Part shown: one piece after another, positions 40,710-49,594 of the stretch
Layout: every line of letters starts with the position of its first letter
How positions within the stretch are numbered: position 1 is the stretch's first letter
Source: Chloroflexota bacterium
GTDB lineage: Bacteria > Chloroflexota > Anaerolineae > Anaerolineales > Anaerolineaceae
Reading direction: 5' to 3'
Length of the DNA stretch: 64,000 nt
Assembly (NCBI GenBank): GCA_029265085.1
Contig: JAJUJY010000002.1
Location: forward strand, 1 to 64,000
Notes under the pieces: generated by a model
Database searches by the model: none
The model's input: the letters and a program-made list of their open reading frames with translations, nothing else
What the model was told of the DNA's origin: nothing
Translations under genes and position numbers: made by a program

Positions 40710-41897
40710 ATGCCTACTCTGGTTGAAGAAAAAGTATTGCAGGCTGTCAACATCCTGGAAGAAAAAGGGATCGACCTGTGGTTGACCTTTGTGCGCGAGA
40801 CATCCAATATGAGCGACCCGGTACTGCCCATCATCTACGGCGATTTAAGCCTGACCTGGCACAGTGCGCTGCTCATCGCGCGCAGCGGGGAACGGATTGC
40901 CATTGTTGGCCGGTTTGAAGAGGAGGCAGCGCGAGGCGTGGGGGCATATCCCACCGTTTTGCCCTACGATCAATCCATTAAACCTGTTTTATTGGAGGTG
41001 ATCCAGCGATTAAAACCTCAAAAGATTGCTATCAACACCTCAACCAACGATGTGCTGGCAGATGGTCTGTCACATGGCATGTACCAGACCTTGTGCGGAT
41101 ATTTGGAAGATACGCCGTATCTTGAACGCCTTGTACCGGCTGAACCGGTCATTGCTGCGTTAAATGGGCGCAAGACCTCAGTGGAAATCGACCGAATTCG
41201 TGCAGCCGTATTGGAAACCGAGGAAATTTACCAGCAGACGTTTGCTTTTGCGCGGCCAGGAATGACCGAAGAACAGATTGCCCAGTTCATGCACGACCAG
41301 TTGTCCACTCGCGGACTGGAGGCGGCCTGGAGTTATGATGGGTGCCCTGCGGTGAATGCGGGACCGGACTCGCCGGTAGGGCATGGAATTCCTGGCAAAC
41401 TGGTCTGGCAGCCTGGACAGGTACTCCACATTGATTTTGGAATCAAAAAAAATGGCTATTGTTCCGATATTCAACGGGTAGCCTATGCGTTAAAGGCGGG
41501 TGAACAATCTGCACCGGCGGCAGTACAGCACGGGTTTGAGACAATTTTGCGTTCGATTCACACGGCAGCCGAGGCAATGCGCCCGGGTATGTTGGGCAGG
41601 GAAGTGGATGCATTGGCACGCGGTGTAGTGACCACAGCCGGTTACCCGGAATATAAATATGCTACCGGCCACCAATTGGGGCGGCGCGCTCATGATGGCG
41701 GGGGCATTTTGGGACCGCTTTGGGAGCGCTACGGCGATACGCCCAATCGTCCTTTAGAGATTGGGCAGGTCTATACCATTGAACCGGGCTTGATGGTGCC
41801 GGGGTATGGTTATATCGGGTTGGAGGAAGATGTGCTTGTGACGGCAGACGGCGTAGTGTATTTGGGATCGCCGCAAACAGAATTGATTCTGGTTTAA
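40710..41897 (+). CDS. M24 family Xaa-Pro aminopeptidase-like protein
   Basis: This protein is 395 residues from the ATG at 40710, behind GGAG at 40697-40700; an in-frame ATG at 40647 has no binding site. The N-terminal creatinase-like domain (about 1-140) precedes a pita-bread metal domain. The ligands are visible: two Asp in HIDFGIKKNGYCSDIQR, His in TGHQLGRRAHDGG, and two Glu in TIEPGLMVPGYGYIGLEEDV. It probably removes or recycles proline-containing dipeptide ends in the cytoplasm, though M24 members also include creatinases. It lies 108 nt after the ABC-F gene, and a TAGAAT element lies just upstream, so it may be transcribed separately. Confidence 0.9.
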   Translation: MPTLVEEKVLQAVNILEEKGIDLWLTFVRETSNMSDPVLPIIYGDLSLTWHSALLIARSGERIAIVGRFEEEAARGVGAYPTVLPYDQSIKPVLLEVIQRLKPQKIAINTSTNDVLADGLSHGMYQTLCGYLEDTPYLERLVPAEPVIAALNGRKTSVEIDRIRAAVLETEEIYQQTFAFARPGMTEEQIAQFMHDQLSTRGLEAAWSYDGCPAVNAGPDSPVGHGIPGKLVWQPGQVLHIDFGIKKNGYCSDIQRVAYALKAGEQSAPAAVQHGFETILRSIHTAAEAMRPGMLGREVDALARGVVTTAGYPEYKYATGHQLGRRAHDGGGILGPLWERYGDTPNRPLEIGQVYTIEPGLMVPGYGYIGLEEDVLVTADGVVYLGSPQTELILV

Positions 41898-41922
41898 CGA
41901 CTTGCCCTAGTAAATATCGGGT

Positions 41923-41951
41923 TTGACAGACACTTTTCGTTGTTGTAGACT
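41923..41951 (+). promoter_or_regulatory. Promoter of the GT4 gene
   Basis: A perfect TTGACA (41923-41928) and TAGACT (41946-41951) are spaced by 17 nt, about 57 bases before the start codon. Confidence 0.6.
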
Positions 41952-42007
41952 AAATCAATCTTGTTTTCTCAGTAAACTATTGGAATTGTTTTTCGTTGGG
42001 GAGGGGT

Positions 42008-43249
42008 ATGATGCATAAAAAAATAGCGATCTTGCATACTTCTGCTCCACCGGTTGTGGGTGGCGTGGAGACCACCATCCAGGCCCATGCCTGGCAGCTT
42101 CATCATGCCGGTTTTCCTCTGGTTGTCATTACCGGAACCGGCGACCCGGCGGAATTTCCACAGAGCGCAGAATTTTTTCGCATCGATGAGCTGGACCCTC
42201 AACATCCGGAAATTCAAAAAGCGCACCAGCTTTTAAACCAGGGGCATGTTCCAGCCGATTTCACAGTGTTGGTTGAACGGATTGCCAATGCATTAGAGCG
42301 CATTCTGGCAGATTGCGATCATGTGATGGTTCACAATGCTTTTACTCAAGCGGTCAATTTACCCTTAACCGCTGCATTACACAGCCTGATTGCGCGTGGA
42401 AAAATCTGCCATGTGATTGCCTGGTGTCATGACCTGGCCTGGAGCCGGGCGGATCAGCACAGCTCGCTTTTTCATGCGTATCCCTGGAATTTATTAAAAA
42501 CCTACCGGCGCGAAGTGACCTATGTAGCCATTTCATTGCAGCGCCAGCGTGAATTTTGTGAAGTGTTTGAAACAACTCTGGAAAATGTGAAAGTTATTTA
42601 TGAAGGGGTTGATCCGGTGGTGCTCTATGGCCTTTCTGCGGAAGGGGCGGCATTACTGGAGCGCTTGCAGGTTTTCGATAGCGACCTGATTTTGCTGATG
42701 CCGGTACGCATCACGCCTGATAAGAATATCGAATATGCCATTGAGGTAGTTGCCTGGCTAAAATCGCTAGAAATTCGTCCGAAGTTGATTTTAACCGGCC
42801 CGCCAGACCAGCATGATGCAAAATGGATGGCGTATTATCAGGAATTGCTCCGGCTGCGCGCGCAAATGCGGGTTGAAAATGAAATTCGCTTTGTATATGA
42901 GTCGGGCATTACGGCAGAGCCGTATCGTATTCCCCGCTCGGTGGTGGCGGAGCTGTTTCGTGTGTGCGATATAATGTTCATGCCCAGCCACCAAGAAGGG
43001 TTTGGATTACCGGTGTTGGAGGCGGGGTTGGCAGGCATCCCGGTGGTCAGCACACCGGTTCCAGCCGCCGTAGAGATTGGCTTTGAAGATATGTTTGTGT
43101 TTTCCCTCTCCACAGACCCGGCAATCTTAGCGGAACAAATCTTGAATTGGGCGGAAGAAAACCCGGAATACCGCTTGCGCTGCAGGGTGCGGCAAAACTA
43201 TACCTGGCCAGTCATTTTCCGGCGCGACATCTTGCCGCTGCTTCAATAA
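42008..43249 (+). CDS. Glycosyltransferase family 4 protein
   Basis: This protein is 413 residues. The purine-rich GGGGAGGGG box at 41998-42006 lies close to two ATG codons (42008 and 42011); either may start. The N-terminal Rossmann domain opens with ILHTSAPPVVGGVETTI, a typical GT4 donor-side loop. The C-terminal domain has RITPDKNIEYAIEV and MPSHQEGFGLPVLEAGLAGIP, the GT-B nucleotide-sugar binding motif with the ExxxxxxxE pair. It adds a sugar from a nucleotide donor to an unknown acceptor with retention. It is monocistronic, with promoter and terminator. No other polysaccharide genes adjoin it. Confidence 0.9.
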   Translation: MMHKKIAILHTSAPPVVGGVETTIQAHAWQLHHAGFPLVVITGTGDPAEFPQSAEFFRIDELDPQHPEIQKAHQLLNQGHVPADFTVLVERIANALERILADCDHVMVHNAFTQAVNLPLTAALHSLIARGKICHVIAWCHDLAWSRADQHSSLFHAYPWNLLKTYRREVTYVAISLQRQREFCEVFETTLENVKVIYEGVDPVVLYGLSAEGAALLERLQVFDSDLILLMPVRITPDKNIEYAIEVVAWLKSLEIRPKLILTGPPDQHDAKWMAYYQELLRLRAQMRVENEIRFVYESGITAEPYRIPRSVVAELFRVCDIMFMPSHQEGFGLPVLEAGLAGIPVVSTPVPAAVEIGFEDMFVFSLSTDPAILAEQILNWAEENPEYRLRCRVRQNYTWPVIFRRDILPLLQ

Positions 43250-43254
43250 AAAAT

Positions 43255-43286
43255 AAAAATCGCCCTGTTGATGAAGGGCGATTTTT
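43255..43286. terminator. Bidirectional intrinsic terminator
   Basis: A perfect 12-bp stem (43255-43266 with 43275-43286, A- and T-ended) has an 8-nt loop between convergent genes. Confidence 0.85.
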
Positions 43287-43303
43287 GTTGATGGAAACTG
43301 AGG

Positions 43304-44065
43304 TTATAGTTCCAGCTCTGCCACGGAATTGACGATATATTGCGGCAAATAGGGGAAGTTGTTGACTGTTTCTTTGTTGGTTACGCCGCTTAAGACCAGG
43401 ATCGTTCCCAGCCCGGATTGCAGACCGGCGACCACATCGGTATCCATCCGGTCGCCGACCATGACGGTGTTTTCTGAATGCACGCCAAGATGTTTTAATG
43501 CAGCCCGCATCATGAATGGATTGGGTTTGCCGATAAAGAACGCGGAACGGCCTGTGGCTTTTTCAATCAATGCAGCCATTGCTCCGCAGGCCGGGACAAT
43601 GCCGTGTTCGGTTGGGCCGGTATTATCGGGGTTTGTGGCAATAAAATGAGCGCCGGATGCTACCAGGCGCACTGCCTTGGTGATCTGCTCAATGTTATAG
43701 CTTAAAGTTTCGCTCAATACCACAAAATCCGGGTCAATATCGGTTTGGATATAGCCAATATCATGCAGGGCAACCATCAGGCCTGTTTCGCCAATGACAA
43801 ATGCCTTCCCATTCGGTTTTTGGCTGTTGATAAACCGCGCAGTGGCAAGTGCTGAGGTGAAAATTTCTTCTTTTTGAATGTTGAGGCCAATGCGCTGCAA
43901 GCGGTGCGCCAAATCCACCGGGGTAAACATAGGATTGTTGGTCAGCAGCAGGAATTTTTTTCCCTTGGAGCGCAGCCGTTCAATAAATTGATCCGCGCCA
44001 GGGATCAGGGTATTCCCGCTGACCAATACACCGTCCATATCAATCAAATAATTGTTGAAGTCCAC
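43304..44065 (-). CDS. HAD-superfamily phosphatase, class IIA (NagD-like)
   Basis: This 253-residue protein has all four HAD motifs. Motif I is DMDGVLVSG (nucleophile and acid Asp at about residues 9 and 11), motif II LLTNNP, the motif III lysine lies in GKPNPFMM, and motif IV is [10 protein letters not shown]2-type cap (about 80-180) marks it as class IIA, the NagD/p-nitrophenyl phosphatase group, active on ribonucleotides or sugar phosphates. The true substrate cannot be told. The gene is divergent from the next one across a 137-nt gap with a TATAAT-like element on each strand, and it shares a terminator with the GT4 gene. Confidence 0.93.
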   Translation of the reverse strand: MDFNNYLIDMDGVLVSGNTLIPGADQFIERLRSKGKKFLLLTNNPMFTPVDLAHRLQRIGLNIQKEEIFTSALATARFINSQKPNGKAFVIGETGLMVALHDIGYIQTDIDPDFVVLSETLSYNIEQITKAVRLVASGAHFIATNPDNTGPTEHGIVPACGAMAALIEKATGRSAFFIGKPNPFMMRAALKHLGVHSENTVMVGDRMDTDVVAGLQSGLGTILVLSGVTNKETVNNFPYLPQYIVNSVAELEL

Positions 44066-44202
44066 ACGAAATCTCCAAATTTAAATCTATGCATTGATTA
44101 TAGCGTTTCTTTTAAAAAGATTGTCGAATTTAACAAGACATTAACCCTGCTATAATCAGGTCAGAGGGAAACTTTAATCCGCACCAGGACCGCTGTAAAC
44201 TG

Positions 44203-46278
44203 ATGAAAACATTGCAAAAAATTCATTTTCCTGCCTGGACCGTTCCGATTGTTTTGTTTGTGATCTGCGGAATCGCATATTTGCCATTTGTACGCCAGAT
44301 GGGCTATTATTGGGATGATTGGTCTGAGGCTTTCATCATACGCTTGTTTAACGGGGCAGAATTTTGGCGATTCTGGGGCTTTACCAACCGTCCGTCAGGC
44401 GGATGGACATTTAGTATTTTGGGACCGCTGTTAGGACCCAATCCGTTGGTCTGGCAAGTTTTTGCGGTCTTACAGCGGTGGTTAACGGCCGTGTTGTTTT
44501 GGGGATTGATCCGGGTGGTTTGGCCGGCTGCCAGGCGGCCTGCCCTGGTCGCGGCAATGATCTTTGCCGTCTATCCCGTATTTACGCAAACACCTATCGC
44601 AATGACCTATCATATGCATTGGGCGGCATACAGCCTGTATATTGGATCTTTGTTAGCGATGGTGTTGGCTGTGCGCCAGCCCTCAAGGGGATGGGTGTGG
44701 TGGCCAATATCAATTCTGGCAATGATTGGTCACCTGGCTGTGCTTGAATATTTCGCCGGCGCAGAACTCTTTCGGCCTGTGCTGCTTTGGCTGGTTCTTT
44801 CAGACCGGCAAGAACGGTTGTGGAGGCGCATCCAGCATACTGCCCAATATTGGCTGCCGTTTGGAATAATTTTGGCGGCTTTTGTCATTTGGCGTGTTTT
44901 CTTCCAGCCTCAGGTGGAAAATGACCCCAACCAGCTTCTGCTGATCAAAGAATTGGTTGGACAACCAATGGCCGGATTAAAACACCTTGCCACAATGTTG
45001 GATCGTGATTTGATCTTCATCCTGGCATCCAGTTGGTTTGCCGGGTTGTCACCGGAACTGGTAAACCTGGACAGGCCCTTTATTGTGCTGGTTTGGGTGC
45101 TGGTGTTGGTTTGTGCTGCGGCAGCGGCTTTGTATCTGCTGGGCAGCAAAACCGATGTGGAAGAACCATGCCGGCGCAACGGTTTCCAAGACCCCCGGCA
45201 TTGGATCTGGATTGGTTTGCTGCAGATTCTTGCGGCGGGCGCTACAATCTGGGTGACTGGCAGAATGGGTTCTGACGGCGGCCTCCAAACGCGCTTTGTG
45301 ATGAGTACGATGTTGGGTGCCAGTCTGTTTTGGGCTGGTTTGTGGGAGTGGATTACGCCCCGCTGGCTGCCAAAAGCCGTGCTGGTTGGCTTGATGGTTG
45401 GCCTGGCTGCCGGAATTCATCTGCGTGATGCCGATCCATATCGTCAATCCTGGGAAGAACAACTGGATTATTCGTGGCAATTGTACTGGCGCGCACCGGC
45501 CATTCAGCCGCAAACGGCGATTTTTTCCGATGAGTTTATCTTCCCGTATGCACGGCGGTCTTTTGCGCTGAATCTGTTGTATTTGCAGCCGCAAAACGGC
45601 AGCCGCGAGATGCCCTACTGGCATTATTTATTGCGTACCAACAATCCGAATGTACCCCCGGCATTGTTTGCTGCAAATGAGCCGCTCAGCGCCTCTTTTC
45701 GCGGCTTTACCTTCCAGGGTAACAGCCAGGACAGCCTGGTAATTTTGTTTGATCCGCAAAAGACCACCCATTGCCTGTGGGTGCTTGATCCGCAAGATGT
45801 GGATTTGCCGTATTTTAGCGATGCGGCGCGACAAATGGTGCCGCTTTCTAATCCGCAGCGAATATCTGCACAGCCAGCGCGCGCCGATGTGCCCCCGCAG
45901 GAGATTTTTGGCAAGCCGCCGCAGAAAAATTGGTGCTGGTACTTCGAAAAGGCGGACCTGGCTGTTCAACAGGAAAACTGGGCGGAGGCAGCCGCGCTCG
46001 GTGATCAGGCACTTGCCGAGGGGTATTCGCCGGAGCGCTCTGCTTCGGATGTGCCTTATGAATGGCTGCCTTTTATCAACGGTTTTGCGTATGTGGGACG
46101 CTGGCAGGATGCCCTGGATTTAACTTTACGAAGTTATCAGGTTGATCCTGCATACCAGCCGGTTTTCTGCCGCGCATGGCATGATTTGAGCTTGCAAACC
46201 CCTGCGGAAGAGCGGCCGAATGATATCCTTCGGGAAGGAATGGCCGCCATGAACTGTCCAGGGGAAAGGATGCCGTAG
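44203..46278 (+). CDS. Large polytopic membrane protein, glycosyltransferase-like
   Basis: This 691-residue protein has about ten to eleven membrane spans in its first 440 residues. Near residue 45 it has GYYWDDWSEAFIIRL, an acidic pair in the first loop like that of GT39/GT83-type enzymes, but the second KPP motif is not evident. The C-terminal 250 residues are soluble; the last 110 hold TPR-like helices (NWCWYFEKADLAVQQENWAEAAALGDQALAEG). It may be a sugar transferase from a lipid carrier or a membrane scaffold. A strong GC hairpin follows its stop. I am sure of the membrane character, not of the function. Confidence 0.6.
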   Translation: MKTLQKIHFPAWTVPIVLFVICGIAYLPFVRQMGYYWDDWSEAFIIRLFNGAEFWRFWGFTNRPSGGWTFSILGPLLGPNPLVWQVFAVLQRWLTAVLFWGLIRVVWPAARRPALVAAMIFAVYPVFTQTPIAMTYHMHWAAYSLYIGSLLAMVLAVRQPSRGWVWWPISILAMIGHLAVLEYFAGAELFRPVLLWLVLSDRQERLWRRIQHTAQYWLPFGIILAAFVIWRVFFQPQVENDPNQLLLIKELVGQPMAGLKHLATMLDRDLIFILASSWFAGLSPELVNLDRPFIVLVWVLVLVCAAAAALYLLGSKTDVEEPCRRNGFQDPRHWIWIGLLQILAAGATIWVTGRMGSDGGLQTRFVMSTMLGASLFWAGLWEWITPRWLPKAVLVGLMVGLAAGIHLRDADPYRQSWEEQLDYSWQLYWRAPAIQPQTAIFSDEFIFPYARRSFALNLLYLQPQNGSREMPYWHYLLRTNNPNVPPALFAANEPLSASFRGFTFQGNSQDSLVILFDPQKTTHCLWVLDPQDVDLPYFSDAARQMVPLSNPQRISAQPARADVPPQEIFGKPPQKNWCWYFEKADLAVQQENWAEAAALGDQALAEGYSPERSASDVPYEWLPFINGFAYVGRWQDALDLTLRSYQVDPAYQPVFCRAWHDLSLQTPAEERPNDILREGMAAMNCPGERMP

Positions 46279-46294
46279 CAATATTTAAAAGCCA

Positions 46295-46327
46295 CATCCC
46301 CGGCCGACCGGCCCGGGGATGCTTCTT
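46295..46327 (+). terminator. GC-rich terminator-like hairpin
   Basis: CATCCCCGG (46295-46303) pairs with CCGGGGATG (46313-46321), with a further imperfect inner stem and a short pyrimidine tail. It probably ends the preceding gene. Confidence 0.6.
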
Positions 46328-46334
46328 AAGTCCA

Positions 46335-46363
46335 GAGAGCTGAAGACGCCGACTTCAGCTCTC
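46335..46363 (+). promoter_or_regulatory. Perfect hairpin ahead of a very short frame
   Basis: An 11-bp stem (46335-46345 with 46353-46363, arm GAGAGCTGAAG) has a 7-nt loop, immediately upstream of the strong ribosome binding site at 46367-46375. It could control translation, or be a second terminator. Confidence 0.35.
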
Positions 46364-46384
46364 ATCAGGGAGGAGAAATTTACC

Positions 46385-46447
46385 ATGAACAATCATGATT
46401 ATAGGATATCTGGATTTCTTCTGCTTGACGGTTTCCTGACGCTATAA
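46385..46447 (+). CDS. Possible small protein of 20 residues
   Basis: An ATG frame of 20 codons follows a purine-rich AGGGAGGAG (46367-46375) at usual spacing, stronger than most sites in this window. The composition is polar at the N-terminus (MNNHDYR) then hydrophobic. The GTPase gene starts 112 bases further on. It may be a real small protein or a leader peptide, but a chance match cannot be excluded. Confidence 0.25.
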   Translation: MNNHDYRISGFLLLDGFLTL

Positions 46448-46558
46448 CTACGATTTGCGGCATTTTTCAGGCCGCCTGGTTTCGTTATTCCCATATTTCT
46501 ATGTTAGGATTATTGATACACTGGATCATCGTTTTTAGACCATGAAATGGAGAATGAG

Positions 46559-47824
46559 ATGGCGGCTATTGATCCTTTATTGAAAAAATTGCCTCCTGAA
46601 ACCCAGGATGTATTCCGCATGGTTTGGGATGCCTTGTCTCCAGGCGAAAAATCTACTCTGGAGTCGATGCTGAGTGGTTTACCAGTGGATACCAACCTGT
46701 TCCGCATGTTAATGCGGCTTTCAACGGTGCAGCTCAAGCAGGCTTTTGGTCAAAAACAACAGGTGGCGATTGTTGGGCCAACCAATGTGGGCAAATCGAC
46801 CCTGTATAACCAGTTTGTTCAGCGAAAAGAAGATACTGCTGCGGTCAGTGCGCTGCCTGGTACCACGCGGATTAACCAATTGGCGGATGCCGGGCTGTTT
46901 GCGATTGTTGACACCCCGGGTGCGGATGCGGTGGGTGAGGTTGGCGAACGGGAACAGCAAGAAGCGCTTTCTGCTGCGCAGAAGGCTGATTTCTTAATTA
47001 TTGTTTTTGATGCCATCCAAGGGGTGAAGCAGACTGAATTGGAATTGTTTCACCAGTTAACTGCGCTGAAAAAACCGTATGTGGTTGTGGTCAACAAAGT
47101 TGATTTGGTGCGCAAAGAGTCCAGGGTTATCCTGGAAAAAGCGGCACTCAGCCTGGGCCTGTCTGCGGAACAGGTGATCCCTGTGGTAGCCAAGACGGGC
47201 GAGAATCTGCCCCAGGTGGTGACGGCCATCGCGATGACCGAGCCGCAAATTGTGGCTGCCTTAGGGCGCGGTTTGCCGCAGTATCGTTGGAAACTGGCCT
47301 GGCGGTCCATCGTCAGTGCAGCCTCCATTGCGGCGGTAATTGCCCTGACCCCCTTACCGATTATCGATTTTGCCCCGTTGTTGATTACGCAGTCCGTGAT
47401 GGTGTTGGGAATTGCGCGGATTTACAATTATAAAATCACGCTTGAACGAGCGCGAGAGTTGATAGCAACGTTTGGGTTGGGTTTATTGGGGCGGACGCTT
47501 TTTGCGGAATTGAGTAAGCTGGGCGGCCTGCCTGGGTGGGTGTTGGCGGCAGCGATCGCTTCCTCCATGACGGTAGTGACGGGGTATGCCTCGGTGGTCT
47601 GGTTTGAACGAGGGGAACGGCTCTCAACCGATACGCTTAAGAAGATGACCCAGGCGACAACAGAATATTTTTTGGGAATACTTAAAGGGCTAGGAAAACG
47701 AAAACCCGGTAAACAAACCTTGCAGGAACATATCGCGGAAGCATTAGAGCAGTCTGTGTATGCAGAAGGGCGGGAGCTTTTCGATGAGCAGGCCAAAGAT
47801 CAATCTGCAAAATCTGACCAATAG
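46559..47824 (+). CDS. Era-like GTPase with a C-terminal DUF697 membrane domain
   Basis: This protein is 421 residues from the ATG at 46559, which has GGAG six bases upstream; the ATG at 46547 overlaps that site. The GTPase domain (about 60-225) shows G1 GPTNVGKST, G3 DTPGADA and G4 NKVD. The C-terminal region (about 245-360) contains SAASIAAVIALTPLPIIDFAPLLITQ and further hydrophobic helices of the DUF697/YcjF type, which anchor it to the membrane. Such proteins are linked to envelope maintenance, but their exact task is unknown. The acyltransferase gene starts inside its 3' end, overlapping by 41 nt, so the two are coupled. Confidence 0.87.
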   Translation: MAAIDPLLKKLPPETQDVFRMVWDALSPGEKSTLESMLSGLPVDTNLFRMLMRLSTVQLKQAFGQKQQVAIVGPTNVGKSTLYNQFVQRKEDTAAVSALPGTTRINQLADAGLFAIVDTPGADAVGEVGEREQQEALSAAQKADFLIIVFDAIQGVKQTELELFHQLTALKKPYVVVVNKVDLVRKESRVILEKAALSLGLSAEQVIPVVAKTGENLPQVVTAIAMTEPQIVAALGRGLPQYRWKLAWRSIVSAASIAAVIALTPLPIIDFAPLLITQSVMVLGIARIYNYKITLERARELIATFGLGLLGRTLFAELSKLGGLPGWVLAAAIASSMTVVTGYASVVWFERGERLSTDTLKKMTQATTEYFLGILKGLGKRKPGKQTLQEHIAEALEQSVYAEGRELFDEQAKDQSAKSDQ

Positions 47825-48701
47825 CCGTTTAGGAATTGGGTTTGCTTTATGGCTGGGGCGCAGTATGACCCCCTGGCTTGGATACCGGCTGGCAGATTGG
47901 CTGGCGCGGCTGATTGCCTCGCGGCGGAACAGCGCATTCATTCGCACGCTGCGGGCAAATCAATGGGTGGCTACCGGCGAAAAATTATCCGGACGAGATT
48001 TAGACCTGGCGGTCCTGCGCGTTCTGCGTACCAACGGCCGGTTTTTGTATGATTTTTACCATACGATCAATCAGCCAGACGAAATTCTCCGGATGGTCGA
48101 ATTTCCCCCGGATTTTCGTCAAATATTTGACCGCTTAATTACCGGTGAAGAAGGAGCACTTTTTATCGCACCCCATCTCGGAAATTTTGATTTGGGTGGA
48201 AAAGCAATGGCATTAAATGGCTTGCATTTTCAGGTGCTTTCATACCCCAACCCTACCAGCGGTTATCAATGGCAAAATGAAATTCGCCAACAGAGCGGCA
48301 TCGAAATGACTCCCATGAGTATTGAGTCGCTGCGCAAAGCACGCGAGCGCTTGCGAAATCGCGGGGTTGTGCTGACCGGTATGGATCGCCCATTGGCGGA
48401 AACCCGTTATCATCCCCGGTTTTTTCATCGCCCTTCGATGGTCCCGGTTGCTTATGTGCGGCTGGCATTGCAAGAGCAGGTGCCGGTGTATGTGGTTGCC
48501 TGCGTGGCAAAGCCTCACGGAGGGTATCGCATGCAAGTGAGTCCAGCGTTTCATTTGCAGCCGCATCCGGACAAAGAGGTCGAACTGGTGCAAAATGCGG
48601 AACAATTGCTGGCTCAGGCTGAAGAGTGGATTCGCAAGATGCCCGAACAATGGATGATGTTTTACCCGGTCTGGCAGGAGATTCTGTCAGAAAAATATTA
48701 G
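47784..48701 (+). CDS. Lysophospholipid/lipid A-type acyltransferase
   Basis: This protein is 305 residues from the ATG at 47784, preceded by GGGAG; a longer in-frame start at 47760 is less likely. It has the HTRB/LpxL-PatA fold with the H-x4-D motif in APHLGNFDLGG near residue 130. Further motifs are RLRNRGVVLTGMDRPL (arginine-rich) and PEQWMMFYPVW at the C-terminus, the usual closing signature. It transfers an acyl chain to a glycolipid or phospholipid at the membrane. Next to a CDP-alcohol phosphatidyltransferase, as in the actinobacterial PIM cluster, it may act in synthesis of a phosphoinositide-type lipid; this is inference. Confidence 0.85.
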   Translation: MSRPKINLQNLTNSRLGIGFALWLGRSMTPWLGYRLADWLARLIASRRNSAFIRTLRANQWVATGEKLSGRDLDLAVLRVLRTNGRFLYDFYHTINQPDEILRMVEFPPDFRQIFDRLITGEEGALFIAPHLGNFDLGGKAMALNGLHFQVLSYPNPTSGYQWQNEIRQQSGIEMTPMSIESLRKARERLRNRGVVLTGMDRPLAETRYHPRFFHRPSMVPVAYVRLALQEQVPVYVVACVAKPHGGYRMQVSPAFHLQPHPDKEVELVQNAEQLLAQAEEWIRKMPEQWMMFYPVWQEILSEKY

Positions 48702-48716
48702 AGATTCTGGTGGCTA

Positions 48717-48745
48717 TTGGACTTTTATTTCGGGCAGGCTATAAT
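48717..48745 (+). promoter_or_regulatory. Promoter of the CDP-alcohol phosphatidyltransferase gene
   Basis: TTGGAC (48717-48722) and TATAAT (48740-48745) are spaced by 17 nt, 25 bases before the start codon. It overlaps the end of the upstream transcript. Confidence 0.55.
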
Positions 48746-48769
48746 GAAATTCCAGAGAGGGATTAATCT

Positions 48770-49540
48770 ATGGAACCAGACCAAAACCTGAAGAACCATC
48801 AGCGAATCAATGATATTTTACTTGGCCCCCTGGAGCGCCCAGCCCTGGCCTGGCTGGCACCCCGTATGCCGCGTTGGGTTACGCCTGATTTGCTCACCGG
48901 AATTGGCTTTTTTGCCAGTATTGTGATTTTTTTGGGGTATTGGCTGACAACGTATAACAAGAATTTTCTTTGGTTGGCTTCGTTTGGTATTTTGTTAAAC
49001 TGGTTTGGAGATAGTCTGGATGGTACCCTCGCGCGTCACCGCCATATTGAACGTCCGCGCTATGGCTTTTTCATTGATCATGTGACGGACACGGCCAGTG
49101 AAATTTTGGTTTTTGTCGGGCTTGGCCTCTCGCCGTATGTGGATCTGACAGTTGCCCTGTTTGGGTTGATCAGTTATTTGCAAACCTCGATTCTGGTTTA
49201 CCTGATTATGGTCACCAAGGGCGTTTTTCAAATATCCTTCGCCAAAATTGGCCCAACGGAGATTCGGGCGATTGCGATCCTGGCGAATGTTGCGGTGTAT
49301 TTTGTGGGCAATCCGGCCTTTTCAACCCCGTTCGGCTCGGTGTCTTTGTATAATGCCGTCATTGCGGGTGTTGCGCTGATGCTGCTGGTCTTTACCATTT
49401 TGCTGGCTTTACAGGTCGGTGCGGAATTAGCGCGCATGGATGATGTCCGCCGCTATCGCAAAGCCAAGAAAGCCTCAAAAAAGCAGGCACATACTGCTGC
49501 CGAAACACGCACCAGTGAGACGGGCTTAACCGGAAAATAG
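48770..49540 (+). CDS. CDP-alcohol phosphatidyltransferase
   Basis: This 256-residue enzyme has about six spans. The catalytic motif is complete: DGTLARHRHIERPRYGFFID followed by HVTD, i.e. DG-x2-AR-x8-G-x3-D-x3-D, at about residues 84-108. These aspartates bind the divalent metal and the CDP-diacylglycerol. The enzyme attaches an alcohol (glycerol-3-phosphate, inositol phosphate, serine or choline) to phosphatidic acid. The acceptor is not decided by the motif. A charged tail of 35 residues (KAKKASKKQAHTAAETRTSE) ends it. It lies 68 nt after the acyltransferase gene, with its own promoter. Confidence 0.9.
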   Translation: MEPDQNLKNHQRINDILLGPLERPALAWLAPRMPRWVTPDLLTGIGFFASIVIFLGYWLTTYNKNFLWLASFGILLNWFGDSLDGTLARHRHIERPRYGFFIDHVTDTASEILVFVGLGLSPYVDLTVALFGLISYLQTSILVYLIMVTKGVFQISFAKIGPTEIRAIAILANVAVYFVGNPAFSTPFGSVSLYNAVIAGVALMLLVFTILLALQVGAELARMDDVRRYRKAKKASKKQAHTAAETRTSETGLTGK

Positions 49541-49562
49541 GCAGATCATGTCATTAAGCTGG

Positions 49563-49594
49563 ATTGGCCTGCGGAGTTTTTATCCCAGGCCAAT
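49563..49594. terminator. Hairpin between convergent genes
   Basis: ATTGGCCTG (49563-49571) pairs perfectly with CAGGCCAAT (49586-49594). It overlaps the final codons of the minus-strand hydrolase gene; on the plus strand TTCGTTT follows. Confidence 0.4.

Noticed and set aside
46295..46363. Tandem hairpins resembling a guanidine-II (mini-ykkC) riboswitch
   Set aside because: The loops lack the required ACGR tetraloop sequence in both hairpins, and the downstream gene is not a guanidine-related transporter.
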